From the NCBI RefSeq assembly GCF_016861915.1, contig NZ_BOLX01000001.1, positions 62,001 to 126,000 of the forward strand: DNA of 64,000 nucleotides. Reading direction: 5' to 3'. Of this stretch, positions 20,254 through 31,008 are shown in pieces (position 1 is the stretch's first letter; each line of letters begins with the position of its first letter). The DNA comes from Apilactobacillus nanyangensis. Lineage in GTDB: Bacteria; Bacillota; Bacilli; Lactobacillales; Lactobacillaceae. The notes under the pieces are model-generated. The model ran no database searches. It saw nothing but the letters and a program-made list of their open reading frames with translations, and had not been told where the DNA came from. The position numbers and the translations under genes are program-made.

Positions 20254-23200
20254 AAGTATAATAAGAGAAAAATAAGAAAGCTTAACGACAAGAAAATTTT
20301 GAAAAAAGTAAAGAAAAACTGGGTCGTAGTATCCGTTTCTTCCTTTGCTCTTTTTGGTGCGGCTGGTCTTACTCTGATGACAACTCAAGTTAGTGCAAAC
20401 GCTGATGAGACAATTAAAGGTCAAGCAGCGGCAGTTGTGGATCAAAGTAGTGATTCAAGTAACCAAACAAAGAGTCCAGTATTAACTAGTAAAACGAACA
20501 CAATGTCTAATTCTCAAAGTAGTTCTACAACAAGTAGTTCATCTTCAAGTGCGTTGAATACTGCTAATAGCGTTAGTAGTGACAATGTACAATCAAATTT
20601 AGACACTAGTAACAATAATAGCCAAAGCAGTAACTCTAATAATTCACTAACAGGGGTTAGTCTATCTGAAGCGCAAGCAATCATTGATCAAATGGCTTCA
20701 TCTGCACAAAGCAACATTGATAGTAATGCTGCCGTGTATCGTGCTAACTTGGCGCAAGGTCTAAGCTATCGTGATAACTTCGCTTCAACTTCACAATCGG
20801 TTTATTTTAATGATGTCAATGGTAATCAACCGCTAGGTGGTGGGGCATCACAAGCTTTTGTGGCGAACAACACTAATCCAAATAATTACCAAATTTTGAA
20901 TTCAGCGACCCCAAATGCTAATGGTGTTAATCAATTAAATAATCCTAATAATATAACTACTCCCGGCACCACTTATGTTCTAACTGCCAACCAAACACCG
21001 GTTTTAAACTATTTAGGAACTCCTCAACTTACCGTTGAAATAAAGGGTACTAATTCCACCTTTCTTACTCCAGTTTCATTTGTTGATGGGAATGGAAGTC
21101 CGATTATAGGAACAGATGGTAACCCAGCAATGGGGATGGCAGTTTTAAACAGTTCTAATAATTCCTTGCAAAAGGTAACCAGTTTTTACAACATGAATGG
21201 TACTAACTATATTGCAAATGTCGGATCACAATTGAAAATGAATTCTAATTATAATTATGTTGTCACATTAGTACCTGCTGCAAAGCCAAAACCACTAAAC
21301 TTTTATGATGCCAGCGGTAATGTAGTTGGAACAGGAACTGTTAACGTTAATAATGACGGAAGTATAACTAACACTTATAGCACAGGGAACCTACCTACCA
21401 AATACTATTACGTTCCTAATGCATCTAATCCAAGTATTACCAGTGATGCCAAAAAAAGTGGTCAGTATGCAGTTATCGTAAATAAGAAAACTGCAACACT
21501 TAACTTTGTTACTCCTAATAATCAAGTTTTATCTGATAGCAATAATAATCCAATTACTGGTACTGTATATTTAAATGCTGATGGGACGACCACGTTGGGT
21601 GATACAACTAACTTAAATTCAACCGGATATCATCTTTCATATAATTCATCAGCTCAGTCTAGCGCTACAGGTGTCTACACTATTAATGTTTTGAAAAATG
21701 CTAGAACATCGACTGTAACATTTACTAATAGAGGTTCTGTACTTCTAGATAGCAATGGTAAACCATATACTGGACAAGTAAATGTTAACGGTAATAATAT
21801 TGCTCAGTTGGTTGACTATGGTAATTTGGGTAGCAGTAATTACCACATCAGTCCAAATGCTCAATTAGTTAAGGACACGAATGATGATAACTTTACCATG
21901 GAAGTATTGCCCAATAATCTTGTCAAGACTGCTAATGCGACCTTTGTTGATAAAAATGGCATCTCTCACGGAACTGGAACAATTGTGTTTGATAGTAATA
22001 ATAATCCTAAGTTAGTTGATAATGGTAACTTAGATATTAATAACTACTATGTTGTTAATGGTTCCGTAGTGACTGTAAATGGTCAATACCAAGTAGTTGT
22101 TAACCCATACTCAATTACTAAAACCTTACCGGTATATTTTATCGATAGTAATGGCAGCAGTCATGGTAAAGGATCCATTGTTTTAAATTCTAATAACACA
22201 CCAAGATTAGTAGATAATGGAACTTTTGATAGTAATAACTATTACATGACAACAGGTCAAATTATTAATAATAATGGTCAATATCAAATCAATGTTGCTC
22301 CAACCGTAAATGTTATCAATTATCCAATCCAATTTATTACTTCAAATGGTAGTCATGTAAGTGGACAAGGCCAAGTAGCTGTATTCAACGGTGATACTAA
22401 TAATCCAGCTATTACTTCAATTACATCTTTGGATAATAATTATTATCTAAACAACCAAAATAGTACTGGCCATGTTTTGCCACAACTATGGAATGGAACT
22501 GCTTATGTTTACGTTCTTCCAAAACCAGAATTTGCTGATTCATTAGCATCCGAAAACAATTCATCAGCTGCATCATATATTCAAAGCTCTAAAGCGGCCG
22601 TTAACCAATCAATCGCTGATGCAATTAGTTCAGCATCCAGTCAAGCAAATTCAATCGCAAACAGTATTGCATCATTCAATTCTGCAATCGCTAGTGCCAA
22701 CTACCAAAGATCACTAGCTGCAATTCAAAATCAATCATTACAAGCTGCACAACAGGCTGCGCAAGCTTCTCAAAAAGCTTCAAGCTATGCTCAATCATTG
22801 ATTGCTTCTGCTAATAGTGCATTGCAAAGTTTGAGTAGTTCAGCTGCAATTGACAAAGCTAACGCAATTAACCAAACATTGACTTCTGTGCAATCATCAG
22901 CTCAATCAGTTCAAGACTCATTGAACACTCAAAATGAAAAACAATTAGCACAGTTGCAAACTCAATATAATAACAGTTTAGCTGCCGCATCTAGTCAGGC
23001 TGAAATTGATAAGAGTAGTGCTGTTCAATCAGCAACTGACTCGATGAATGCTGTTAATCATCAAAAGACACAAGAAATTAATTTACAAATTCAACAAAAA
23101 ATTAACGAGCTAGTACAAAAGTCGATATCAGACTCACAAGCAGCACAAACACTTGCTGATTCATTAAGATCAAGTGCAATTGCTAGTGTGCAACAATCTG

Positions 23201-26200
23201 CTGCCGGAGTGATGACCCAACTAACTAGTCAAAACCAAAGTTTGACCAACAGTTTGAATTCAAGTTATCAAACAGCGATTCAAAATTTGAGTGATTCAGC
23301 TAATACTGCAATTAACAGTGCTGCAACATCAGCTGCCAACTCAGTGACTTCTTCTGCTCAAGGTGCATTAAACAGCACCGTTTCTTCATTGCAACAACAA
23401 TATGCTCAAAGCAGTTCAGCACAACAAGCACAATATCAAGCAGCTTCTACTGCTGCTTCACAAGCAGCGCAAACTGCACTAAACAACGCTATTTCAAGTA
23501 TCACCAGTTCAGCTAATGATACTTTTGCAAAACAAAGTGCAGATAACTCTTCAGCAATGCAAAACCTACTAAACAAGAGTGAAGCTGATTCCAAAGCAGC
23601 TTCACAACAAGCAGCACAAAACCTAACTGACGCATTGTCTGCAGCTAGTGTGGCTGCAAAACAAAATGCAGATAGTTTGGTTAAGTCAATTACTGATTCT
23701 AACAATGCTGCCATTGCTGCACTTCAACAAAAGAGTGAAGCTGATTCAAAAGCGGCTGCTGATAGTGCCGTTGCCGCAATCAACAGTGCGGTTCAATCTG
23801 CGATTGATGATGCTAACGCCAAATCAACTGCAACATCAATTGCCAACTCACAAGCAGTTGATCAATTGAAGGCTAAGTACGAATCAGACTCATTACAAGC
23901 ATCCAACGATGCTCAAACCAAAATGAACAGTGCGGTTAAGTCCGCTCAGGATTCAGCGAGCTCTGTTGCTCAATCAGTAGCGCAACAAAATCAAAACACA
24001 ATTAACAGTCTTCAAGCTAAGAGTGAACAAGATTCAATTAGTGCATCAAACAGTGCGCAAATTGCGATTTCACAAGCTGCTGATAATGCTAAATCACTTG
24101 CAGAAAGCAAGGCGGAAGATGAATCAAAAGCTGCTTCACAAGCTAATGCACAAAAGATTAACGATCTTCAAACTCAATTTAATAATAGTATGCAGGCTGC
24201 TCAAAATGATGCTCAAACGAAAATGAACAGTGCGGTTAAGTCCGTTCAAGACTCAGCTAGTTCAGTGGCTCAATCTGTTGCCAATGATAACGCGAGTGCA
24301 ATTAGTAGTCTTCAAACTAAGAGCCAACAAGATTCAATTAGTGCATCAAACAGTGCGCAAGCCGCAATTGCCCAAGCTGTGCAACAAGCACAAAGTGATG
24401 CTCAAGCAAAGGCAGAGGCGGATTCTAAAGCTGTTTCTCTAGCTAACTCTCAAGCAATTTCTGATTTACAAAGTAAAGCACAAAATGATCTAAATAACGC
24501 TTCCCAACAAGCAAACAGTGCAACGAGAAGTGCTATTAAATCAGCTCAAGATTCAGCAAGTACTGAAGCACAACAACTATCTTTGGCTAACTCAAAAGCA
24601 ATTGAAGATTTAACTAATAAATCAATTGCCGACTCTAAGGCTGCATTGCAAAAGGCACAAGAAGCCGTGGATTCTGCTGTGGCATCAGCAATTTCATCAG
24701 CTCAAGACTCCGCTAATTCAAAAATGGCATTATTGTCAGAGGAAAATAGTAAAGCAATTGATGCTATCAACGCTCAAAAGAGTAACGAATTAACTCAAGC
24801 TCAAAGTAGTGCCAATACGGCAATCAGCGATGCAGTATCAAAGGCATCAAGCGAAGCTTCCAGTCAAGCATCAACAGAATTCTCTGCTCAAAGTAGCGCT
24901 AACTCTGTGGCAATCGATGACTTGAACAAGAAGAAGGAACAAGACCTATCAAGTGCAGCTGACAGTGCTCAATCAGCAATTGCTAATGCGGTTAAATCAG
25001 CTCAAGCAATTGCATCACAACAAGCTGCTGAACAAATTAAAGCAATCGCAGACGAAAACGCTAGAGTAGTTAATTCATTGAGTCAAAAGGCTGCCGATGA
25101 TTCTAGAGCAGCTGTTGATTTGATGAATTCCACAGTGAAAGCTGCGGTTGAAAAGGCAAAGAGTCAAGCTCAAGCAGCTGCGGATGCACAATCTACAGCT
25201 ACATCAATTGCAAATTCAAAAGCAATTGATGATTTGATTGCCAAATCCCAAGCGGATTCTTCTGCTGCTTCTGTAAACGCAGAAAATGACAAGAACAGTG
25301 CCGTATCTGCTGCACAAAAAGTTCTAAATGATTCATACCAATCACAAATTAGCAGTTTGAATGCTGATTACGACAGAATTATTAATGAATTACGTAATCA
25401 AATTACTGTTGCTAATCAATCACTTGCTTACTTGCAATTAAGTGCTAGCGCCCAAAACAGTCTAAATTCATCCGCAATCAATAGTTTGTCATCTGCTAGT
25501 TATGCTTCTTCCATCCAAGCTAGCTATGATAGCTCAGTAGCCGCTAGCTCTTATAGTTCAGTGGTTGCATCATATGAAGCTGTAATTAATAGTTTACAAG
25601 CTGATAGAAATTCTGCATCTAACGAGGTAATTAAGTACCAAGATCAATTAAGCAGTATGCAAAATGATTTCAATGCAACAATCTCAGCAGCCCAGAGCGC
25701 TGCTCAAGAGGCGTCATTGCAATCATCAGCAGCCATTTCACAAGCAGCTTCTAAGGCTTCATCCATTGCTGCCGAACAATCAAAGAACTCATACGAACAA
25801 AGTGTTGCTGCTGAAGTAGCTAGAAGTTCAGCAATTGCTGAAAGAAAATCAATTGCCAACTCATACAGTGATTACATTAGTAACCTACAAAATGAATCAC
25901 AAGCTAGTTCAGCCGCAGCGCAAGCTAAGATTGATAGTGCAACTTCACAAATGAATAGTTATTCAAACAAAATTAGTAGTTTAATGGCTGATAGTTCCGC
26001 TGCAGCACTTAAGAACATCTTAGCGATAACTGACGCTAACAATAAGGCAAATAGTATCGCTAGTTCTTATGCACAAGAATTAAGTGACTTGAATAGTAAA
26101 TACCAAAAAGACTCAGAAAATGCAGCTAATAGCATTAGCGCACTTCAAAGTTACGCTAATAGTTTGGCCGCAGCCAACGCCATTTCAATTAGTTCATTGA

Positions 26201-29200
26201 ACAGTTCATATGCTACTAAGCAAAATCAACTTGCTCAGTCATACGAATCTGCACAGGCAGACGCGGTTCAAAAGGCAGTCAATGATGCAAATAGTTTAGC
26301 AGCTCAACAATCACAAGCTGTTTCACTTGCTAATTCACAAGCACTAGATGCGGCACGTAGTAAAGCAATCACGGATAGCCAAAATGCGTCCTCATCAGCT
26401 CAAGCCGCAATTCAAAAAGCAGTCGACGATGCGATTGCTCAAGCCCAATCAGTAGCTGCGGCTCAATCAGATGCAACATCAACTGCGAACTCACAAGCAT
26501 TATCTGCTGCCATTTCAAAGGCTAACGCAGATAGTTTACAGGCATCATCACTTGCTAAGTCCATTATGGATTCAGCAATCGCTTCTGCGCAAAAATCAGT
26601 TCAAGATTCAGCAAACTCAGTCTTTGCTAACCAATCATCAGCAAACTCACAATCATTGTCTGATGCCAAGTCAAAGGCCGATGCAGATAGTGTTTCTGCT
26701 TCTAGTTACGCTGATTCATTGATGAATCAGGCCATTGCATCAGCTCAATCAGCTGCTAAGATGGTAACAGATGCTCAAATCAAGGAAATTGAAGATTCCT
26801 ATGCTAAGGTTCTAAGTGATCAAGCAGCTCAATATCAATCAAGTTTGGCAGCTGCAAGTGAAGCGGCTGATCAAGAACGAAGTAATGCTGTATCATCAGC
26901 TCAATCAGTTGCTAAGAGCATCGCTGAGGAACAATCAATCGCTGTTGCTGCCGCTAACTCACAAGCACTAGTGGATGCTCAACGTAAGGCCCAACAAGAT
27001 AGTTTGATGGCAGATAGTCTATATAATATCAAACTAAGTGCCGCAAGTATTGCAGCTCAACAATCAATCACAGCTGCATTAGACAGTCAATCAGCTGCTA
27101 ACTCACAAGCGTTGAGTTCAGCTCAACAAAAGGCATTGGATGATAGCTCAGCTGCATCAAGTCGTGCGGAATCAGTCAAGAATTCAGCATTGGATTCAGC
27201 AAGACAATCCGCTCAAGATTCAGCTAACTCTTTGATTGCTTCACTAAATAGTGCCAACCAAGCTGCAATTTCTGCTGCTCAACAAAAGGCCCAACAAGAT
27301 AGTCTAGCAGCACTACAAAGTGCGCAAAGTGCAATTAATGCTGTTGAAGAAGCTCAAAGAAGCCTTGCTGCATCTCAAATTGCTTCATTACAAACTAAGT
27401 ATGAAGAAGAATTGAATTCAGCAAGACAACAATCAACTGCTGACAGCATTGCAGCTCAACAAAAGGCTCAAAGCGATATTGCCGACGCAATCTCAGCTGC
27501 TAAGAGTTTGGCTGCTTCACAAGCCCAAGCAGATATTGATGCCATTAATTCAGCCAACTCCAAGGCTCAAGATGATGCTAAGACTAAATCTATTGCTGAT
27601 AGTATGTCTGCAGCCAAGAGTGCTCAAGATGCAATTGAAGCTGCGAAGTCATTAGCTGAAAGTGTGGCAAATTCCAATATTGCCGCATTAAATTCAGCTA
27701 ACGCTAAGGCATTAGATGATGCCAAGCAAAAGGCATACAACGATAGTGTCTACGCTTCAAACAATGCTGATTCAATCCGTAGTTCTGCGGTATCTGCCGC
27801 TAAATCTGCTGCGGAAAGTTTAGCTAGTTCACAATCAATAGCGACTTCAATCGCTAATTCAGAAGCACTATCAAGTGCTAATTCGAAGGCCAAAGCTGAC
27901 AGTGAATCTGCTTCATCAATTGCTCAATCTGTAATGGATTCAACAATTAATTCAGCTTCAAGTCAGGCATCAAGTATTGCTAAGTCAATTGCTGATTCAT
28001 ACGCTGACTCATATGCTAAACAAGTTCAATCATTGAATGATCAAACAACAGCACAATCACTTGCTGCTAGCCAAGCAATTGAAGATGTGAGAAATGCTAT
28101 GAACAGTTCTGCCCAAGCTCAATTGGACAGCTTAGCTCAATCAAATGCTTCAGCTGAAAAAGTAATTAAGGAAAAATATGATAGCTTAATTGCAGATGAA
28201 CGTAGTAAGGCCAAATCAGAAGCTGATAGTGCTGCATCCAGTGCGGCAAGTGTTGCTAAGAGTATCGCTGATAATGACATGAGTTCTCAAAAGGCTGCCT
28301 TGGAAGAACAATACTTGGCATCATCAAATGCTGCTAATTCGACATTTGCTAGCCAAATGGCATCACTTAGTGCAGAAGTAGAGGGCAACAAGCAATCTGC
28401 TCTTGCTCAAGCTAGCTCACAAGCTGATAGCATGATGGCTGCTAAGAGTGCCGAATACGCTAGTGCGATTGCAGCACTAAGCGCTCAACGAGATGCAGAA
28501 TTGAGCTCTCAAGCATCTGCTAACGCAGAAGCGATGAGAAGCGCTCAAAGCGTTGCTGCAAGTGAATCAGATGAACGTGCAAAGGCAATTAGGGATTCAC
28601 TTACTGCAGATTATCAAAATGCAGTTAACATCATTAAGGCGCAACAAGAAGCAACTTCAATTGCGGCCATGAATAATGAACACTCCAAACTAAAGAGCCA
28701 AGCAGATTCACTACAAACACAATATGAAGCCAAATTAGCAGAATTGACTAAGTCATTCAATGATAAGAATGCTGCTGATGAAGCATTGATTAATCAACTA
28801 AAAGCACAAATCAATGATATCAAGGCAACTAACAGTAAGTATTACTCTACTAACGAACCTTCAAACGACTACATTGTCACATCACATAATGGTGTTTGGG
28901 TATATGGTAGTCAAAACTTCGCAAAACATGAACGTAAACGTTACATGTCTTACGGAACAGAATTTAAGGTTGAAAAGGTAGTGGAATACAACGGAATTAC
29001 CAGACTATATGTAGGCAATGGTGAATACATTACTTCAAATAAGAAGTTAGTATCACTTAGAAATGATTTCGATAATGTTCCTAAGTATGTTTATGATCTT
29101 AACAAAGAAAGAAGACGTACTTCAGTTCACAAGGTGACGGGATACAGATACGTGGACGGTCATCTACAATTAAAGGTTCTCGGTAAATACGTAGACAATT

Positions 29201-29448
29201 CTGATTACACAGATGGTTATTATGCCGTTGAAAAGCAAAATAATAACCAATACTACCGTGTAATCAGACACAAGGGTATCATCATTTACAACAGCCCAGT
29301 ATTTGCTAAGAAACATGCTATTGGACGAATTAGTGCTAATAGTAGAGTAAAAGTAGAACGAGTTGTACATTACAAGGGAATCACCAGACTATATATTGGT
29401 AATGGTAAGTACATTACTGCTAACAAGACCTGGATAAACAAAGAATAA
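20251..29448 (+). CDS. 3065-aa Ser/Ala/Gln-rich coiled-coil surface exoprotein
   Basis: Residues 1-52 are a KxYKxGKxW-like signal nearly the same as in the preceding gene (K-K-N-W-V-V-V, cleavage near V-S-A-N-A). Residues about 60-140 are Ser/Asn-rich. Residues about 340-750 hold five or six beta-rich repeats of the type F-x-D-x-N-G...G-x-G...N-Y-Y. Residues about 760-2860 are a continuous Ala/Ser/Gln-rich helical region with A-x-S-x-A-N-S-x-A-I type heptad patterns. The last 200 residues carry SLAP/DUF5776-like units ending in T-R-L-Y-(V/I)-G-N-G-x-Y-I-T. There is no sortase signal and I saw no cysteine. The likely form is a long rod anchored to the wall by its basic C-terminus and presenting the beta repeats outward. 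The high Ser content makes it a good O-glycosylation substrate for the converging glycosyltransferase pair. Confidence 0.92.
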   Translation: MKYNKRKIRKLNDKKILKKVKKNWVVVSVSSFALFGAAGLTLMTTQVSANADETIKGQAAAVVDQSSDSSNQTKSPVLTSKTNTMSNSQSSSTTSSSSSSALNTANSVSSDNVQSNLDTSNNNSQSSNSNNSLTGVSLSEAQAIIDQMASSAQSNIDSNAAVYRANLAQGLSYRDNFASTSQSVYFNDVNGNQPLGGGASQAFVANNTNPNNYQILNSATPNANGVNQLNNPNNITTPGTTYVLTANQTPVLNYLGTPQLTVEIKGTNSTFLTPVSFVDGNGSPIIGTDGNPAMGMAVLNSSNNSLQKVTSFYNMNGTNYIANVGSQLKMNSNYNYVVTLVPAAKPKPLNFYDASGNVVGTGTVNVNNDGSITNTYSTGNLPTKYYYVPNASNPSITSDAKKSGQYAVIVNKKTATLNFVTPNNQVLSDSNNNPITGTVYLNADGTTTLGDTTNLNSTGYHLSYNSSAQSSATGVYTINVLKNARTSTVTFTNRGSVLLDSNGKPYTGQVNVNGNNIAQLVDYGNLGSSNYHISPNAQLVKDTNDDNFTMEVLPNNLVKTANATFVDKNGISHGTGTIVFDSNNNPKLVDNGNLDINNYYVVNGSVVTVNGQYQVVVNPYSITKTLPVYFIDSNGSSHGKGSIVLNSNNTPRLVDNGTFDSNNYYMTTGQIINNNGQYQINVAPTVNVINYPIQFITSNGSHVSGQGQVAVFNGDTNNPAITSITSLDNNYYLNNQNSTGHVLPQLWNGTAYVYVLPKPEFADSLASENNSSAASYIQSSKAAVNQSIADAISSASSQANSIANSIASFNSAIASANYQRSLAAIQNQSLQAAQQAAQASQKASSYAQSLIASANSALQSLSSSAAIDKANAINQTLTSVQSSAQSVQDSLNTQNEKQLAQLQTQYNNSLAAASSQAEIDKSSAVQSATDSMNAVNHQKTQEINLQIQQKINELVQKSISDSQAAQTLADSLRSSAIASVQQSAAGVMTQLTSQNQSLTNSLNSSYQTAIQNLSDSANTAINSAATSAANSVTSSAQGALNSTVSSLQQQYAQSSSAQQAQYQAASTAASQAAQTALNNAISSITSSANDTFAKQSADNSSAMQNLLNKSEADSKAASQQAAQNLTDALSAASVAAKQNADSLVKSITDSNNAAIAALQQKSEADSKAAADSAVAAINSAVQSAIDDANAKSTATSIANSQAVDQLKAKYESDSLQASNDAQTKMNSAVKSAQDSASSVAQSVAQQNQNTINSLQAKSEQDSISASNSAQIAISQAADNAKSLAESKAEDESKAASQANAQKINDLQTQFNNSMQAAQNDAQTKMNSAVKSVQDSASSVAQSVANDNASAISSLQTKSQQDSISASNSAQAAIAQAVQQAQSDAQAKAEADSKAVSLANSQAISDLQSKAQNDLNNASQQANSATRSAIKSAQDSASTEAQQLSLANSKAIEDLTNKSIADSKAALQKAQEAVDSAVASAISSAQDSANSKMALLSEENSKAIDAINAQKSNELTQAQSSANTAISDAVSKASSEASSQASTEFSAQSSANSVAIDDLNKKKEQDLSSAADSAQSAIANAVKSAQAIASQQAAEQIKAIADENARVVNSLSQKAADDSRAAVDLMNSTVKAAVEKAKSQAQAAADAQSTATSIANSKAIDDLIAKSQADSSAASVNAENDKNSAVSAAQKVLNDSYQSQISSLNADYDRIINELRNQITVANQSLAYLQLSASAQNSLNSSAINSLSSASYASSIQASYDSSVAASSYSSVVASYEAVINSLQADRNSASNEVIKYQDQLSSMQNDFNATISAAQSAAQEASLQSSAAISQAASKASSIAAEQSKNSYEQSVAAEVARSSAIAERKSIANSYSDYISNLQNESQASSAAAQAKIDSATSQMNSYSNKISSLMADSSAAALKNILAITDANNKANSIASSYAQELSDLNSKYQKDSENAANSISALQSYANSLAAANAISISSLNSSYATKQNQLAQSYESAQADAVQKAVNDANSLAAQQSQAVSLANSQALDAARSKAITDSQNASSSAQAAIQKAVDDAIAQAQSVAAAQSDATSTANSQALSAAISKANADSLQASSLAKSIMDSAIASAQKSVQDSANSVFANQSSANSQSLSDAKSKADADSVSASSYADSLMNQAIASAQSAAKMVTDAQIKEIEDSYAKVLSDQAAQYQSSLAAASEAADQERSNAVSSAQSVAKSIAEEQSIAVAAANSQALVDAQRKAQQDSLMADSLYNIKLSAASIAAQQSITAALDSQSAANSQALSSAQQKALDDSSAASSRAESVKNSALDSARQSAQDSANSLIASLNSANQAAISAAQQKAQQDSLAALQSAQSAINAVEEAQRSLAASQIASLQTKYEEELNSARQQSTADSIAAQQKAQSDIADAISAAKSLAASQAQADIDAINSANSKAQDDAKTKSIADSMSAAKSAQDAIEAAKSLAESVANSNIAALNSANAKALDDAKQKAYNDSVYASNNADSIRSSAVSAAKSAAESLASSQSIATSIANSEALSSANSKAKADSESASSIAQSVMDSTINSASSQASSIAKSIADSYADSYAKQVQSLNDQTTAQSLAASQAIEDVRNAMNSSAQAQLDSLAQSNASAEKVIKEKYDSLIADERSKAKSEADSAASSAASVAKSIADNDMSSQKAALEEQYLASSNAANSTFASQMASLSAEVEGNKQSALAQASSQADSMMAAKSAEYASAIAALSAQRDAELSSQASANAEAMRSAQSVAASESDERAKAIRDSLTADYQNAVNIIKAQQEATSIAAMNNEHSKLKSQADSLQTQYEAKLAELTKSFNDKNAADEALINQLKAQINDIKATNSKYYSTNEPSNDYIVTSHNGVWVYGSQNFAKHERKRYMSYGTEFKVEKVVEYNGITRLYVGNGEYITSNKKLVSLRNDFDNVPKYVYDLNKERRRTSVHKVTGYRYVDGHLQLKVLGKYVDNSDYTDGYYAVEKQNNNQYYRVIRHKGIIIYNSPVFAKKHAIGRISANSRVKVERVVHYKGITRLYIGNGKYITANKTWINKE
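22530..28840 (+). repeat. coding region of the Ala/Ser/Gln coiled-coil stalk
   Basis: About 6.3 kb encode roughly 2100 residues of low-complexity helix. Recurring phrases are S-A-Q-D-S-A-S, A-N-S-Q-A-I, K-S-E-A-D-S-K-A-A and S-A-Q-S-A-I. Nearly identical DNA blocks recur (for example 23910-23940 and 24210-24240), indicating growth by internal duplication. Confidence 0.8.
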
Positions 29449-29453
29449 TAAAA

Positions 29454-29486
29454 AAGCTCCTATCAAATTGATAGGGGCTTTTTTAT
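29454..29486. terminator. intrinsic terminator between the converging 3065-aa and glycosyltransferase genes
   Basis: An 11-bp stem (29454-29464 with 29470-29480, one G-U pair, AAATT loop) has a T run on the plus side and an A run on the other, so it can serve both converging genes. Confidence 0.88.
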
Positions 29487-29491
29487 TTTAT

Positions 29492-31006
29492 TTATATGGT
29501 TTCAAAGAATTGATTCCATTGTTTCATAACATTTTCGGCACTGAACTTATCAGACTTTTCAATCGCATGATTGCTAAATTGTTGATGTTTTTCATCATTG
29601 CCTAAAACGTCGATAACACGACTTGCGAATTTGCCTAAGTCACCAGATTCCACTAGGTATCCATTTTTATCATCATCGATGATTTCATTTGGACCATAGT
29701 TAACGTCGTATGCGACTTCAGGGATTCCATATTGTAGGCCTTCGATTAGAGCCATACTTAGGCCTTCACCTTTTGATGATTGAACTAGGACACGAGTTTT
29801 TTCTAGAACGTTTTGCTTATCTTTTCCGGCCTTGTAATCAATCATTGAGACACTGTCTTGGACGTTTAGTTGTTTGATGATTTCTTCTAGTTCATTCTTG
29901 AATTGAGCTGATTCGAAGTATCCCATCATGGTTAGATGAACATCAGGAATAGTTTGTTTAACAGCAGGGATGATTGAAATCAATTCAGCAACATTCTTAT
30001 CCCTAAAGATACGTCCCATGTATGTGATTTCATGGTTAGTTACGTTTGCAACCGGCTTGTGTATTTCAAGGATGGCTGAATCAAAGATACTGTAGAAGTT
30101 CATCTTTGGATAACGTTTTTGCAAATCGTTACTTTGTGCTTGAGTAGGGGTGATGACACCTGCGTAACTGTTTTGATAATTATCAAATAATGGATTCAAA
30201 TTATCGAATAACTTTGCATTTGGATTACCAGCTTGAGAAGCATCTTCGGTGTGTTCATTGTGCATGATTTGATACTTGTGTTTAGTATTATTAACGTTAC
30301 CAACGGCAGCAGTTAATGAAGGACGGTCGTTGATAATCACTGTATCCTTATCGGAAATTTCGTTTAGGAAGAATGAGTACAATTCATCTTCAGTATTGAA
30401 ACGATAAATATTTCCCTTGTAGTTTAATAGTTTAAACATGGTAGGGAGAACTTGATCGCCGATGTTCATATGGGTGATTTCCATGACCGGTTGACCAGCT
30501 TTGTTAAATACTAGTTCGTGTCCAATCTGGCCATCTGGATGCATGTAGATTTCCTTTGATTTAAAGCCACGATAGTCGAAGACATCACGACTTGCGACGT
30601 TGCCGAAATTATCGTAGTAATCAACATTACCGATTTCACCAACAGTAAGTGGGAAAATTGAAACTTTAGCAACGCGTTGACCTAACTTTTCGATGTATGA
30701 TTTGTTATTATCTACACCGTCGATTTTGTATTCATGTTTGTCGACTAGGTTAGAATATCTTAGATATTCATGATGCTTTTTAGGACCCATTTCACCTTGG
30801 AAATAGTCATACATGTTGATGATGTCGTCATCATCGATACCGTATTTTTTGATTTCTTGGTGTAGTGATGGATTGAAGTTTCTGGTAACAATCTTGGCAT
30901 CAACGTTATTTTGTTTGAACAGTTTGATTCGGTTCATGGCTGAAAATTCAGTTCCCGAATTGAATGTAAAAATGTTTTCATTCACGAATAAAAATTTCTT
31001 GCTCAT
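29492..31006 (-). CDS. family-4-type glycosyltransferase, second of a pair (GtfA/GtfB or TagE-like)
   Basis: A 504-aa cytoplasmic GT-B enzyme. The C-terminal half has the glycosyltransferase group 1 signature: an acceptor-side region ending in I-T-Y-M-G-R and the E-x7-E nucleotide-sugar motif in E-G-L-S-M-A-L-I-E. The N-terminal half (Y-D-N-F-G-N-V and Y-R-G-F blocks) is shared with its upstream neighbour and is typical of poly(glycerol phosphate) alpha-glucosyltransferase/GtfA-GtfB-like proteins. The ATG lies 2 nt after the upstream stop and GAGGAGG overlaps that stop, so the two are co-translated. GtfA/GtfB pairs glycosylate proteins in Lactiplantibacillus plantarum. Here the substrate is probably the adjacent Ser/Thr-rich exoproteins; wall teichoic acid is the alternative. 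Confidence 0.82.
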   Translation of the reverse strand: MSKKFLFVNENIFTFNSGTEFSAMNRIKLFKQNNVDAKIVTRNFNPSLHQEIKKYGIDDDDIINMYDYFQGEMGPKKHHEYLRYSNLVDKHEYKIDGVDNNKSYIEKLGQRVAKVSIFPLTVGEIGNVDYYDNFGNVASRDVFDYRGFKSKEIYMHPDGQIGHELVFNKAGQPVMEITHMNIGDQVLPTMFKLLNYKGNIYRFNTEDELYSFFLNEISDKDTVIINDRPSLTAAVGNVNNTKHKYQIMHNEHTEDASQAGNPNAKLFDNLNPLFDNYQNSYAGVITPTQAQSNDLQKRYPKMNFYSIFDSAILEIHKPVANVTNHEITYMGRIFRDKNVAELISIIPAVKQTIPDVHLTMMGYFESAQFKNELEEIIKQLNVQDSVSMIDYKAGKDKQNVLEKTRVLVQSSKGEGLSMALIEGLQYGIPEVAYDVNYGPNEIIDDDKNGYLVESGDLGKFASRVIDVLGNDEKHQQFSNHAIEKSDKFSAENVMKQWNQFFETI

Positions 31007-31008
31007 GA

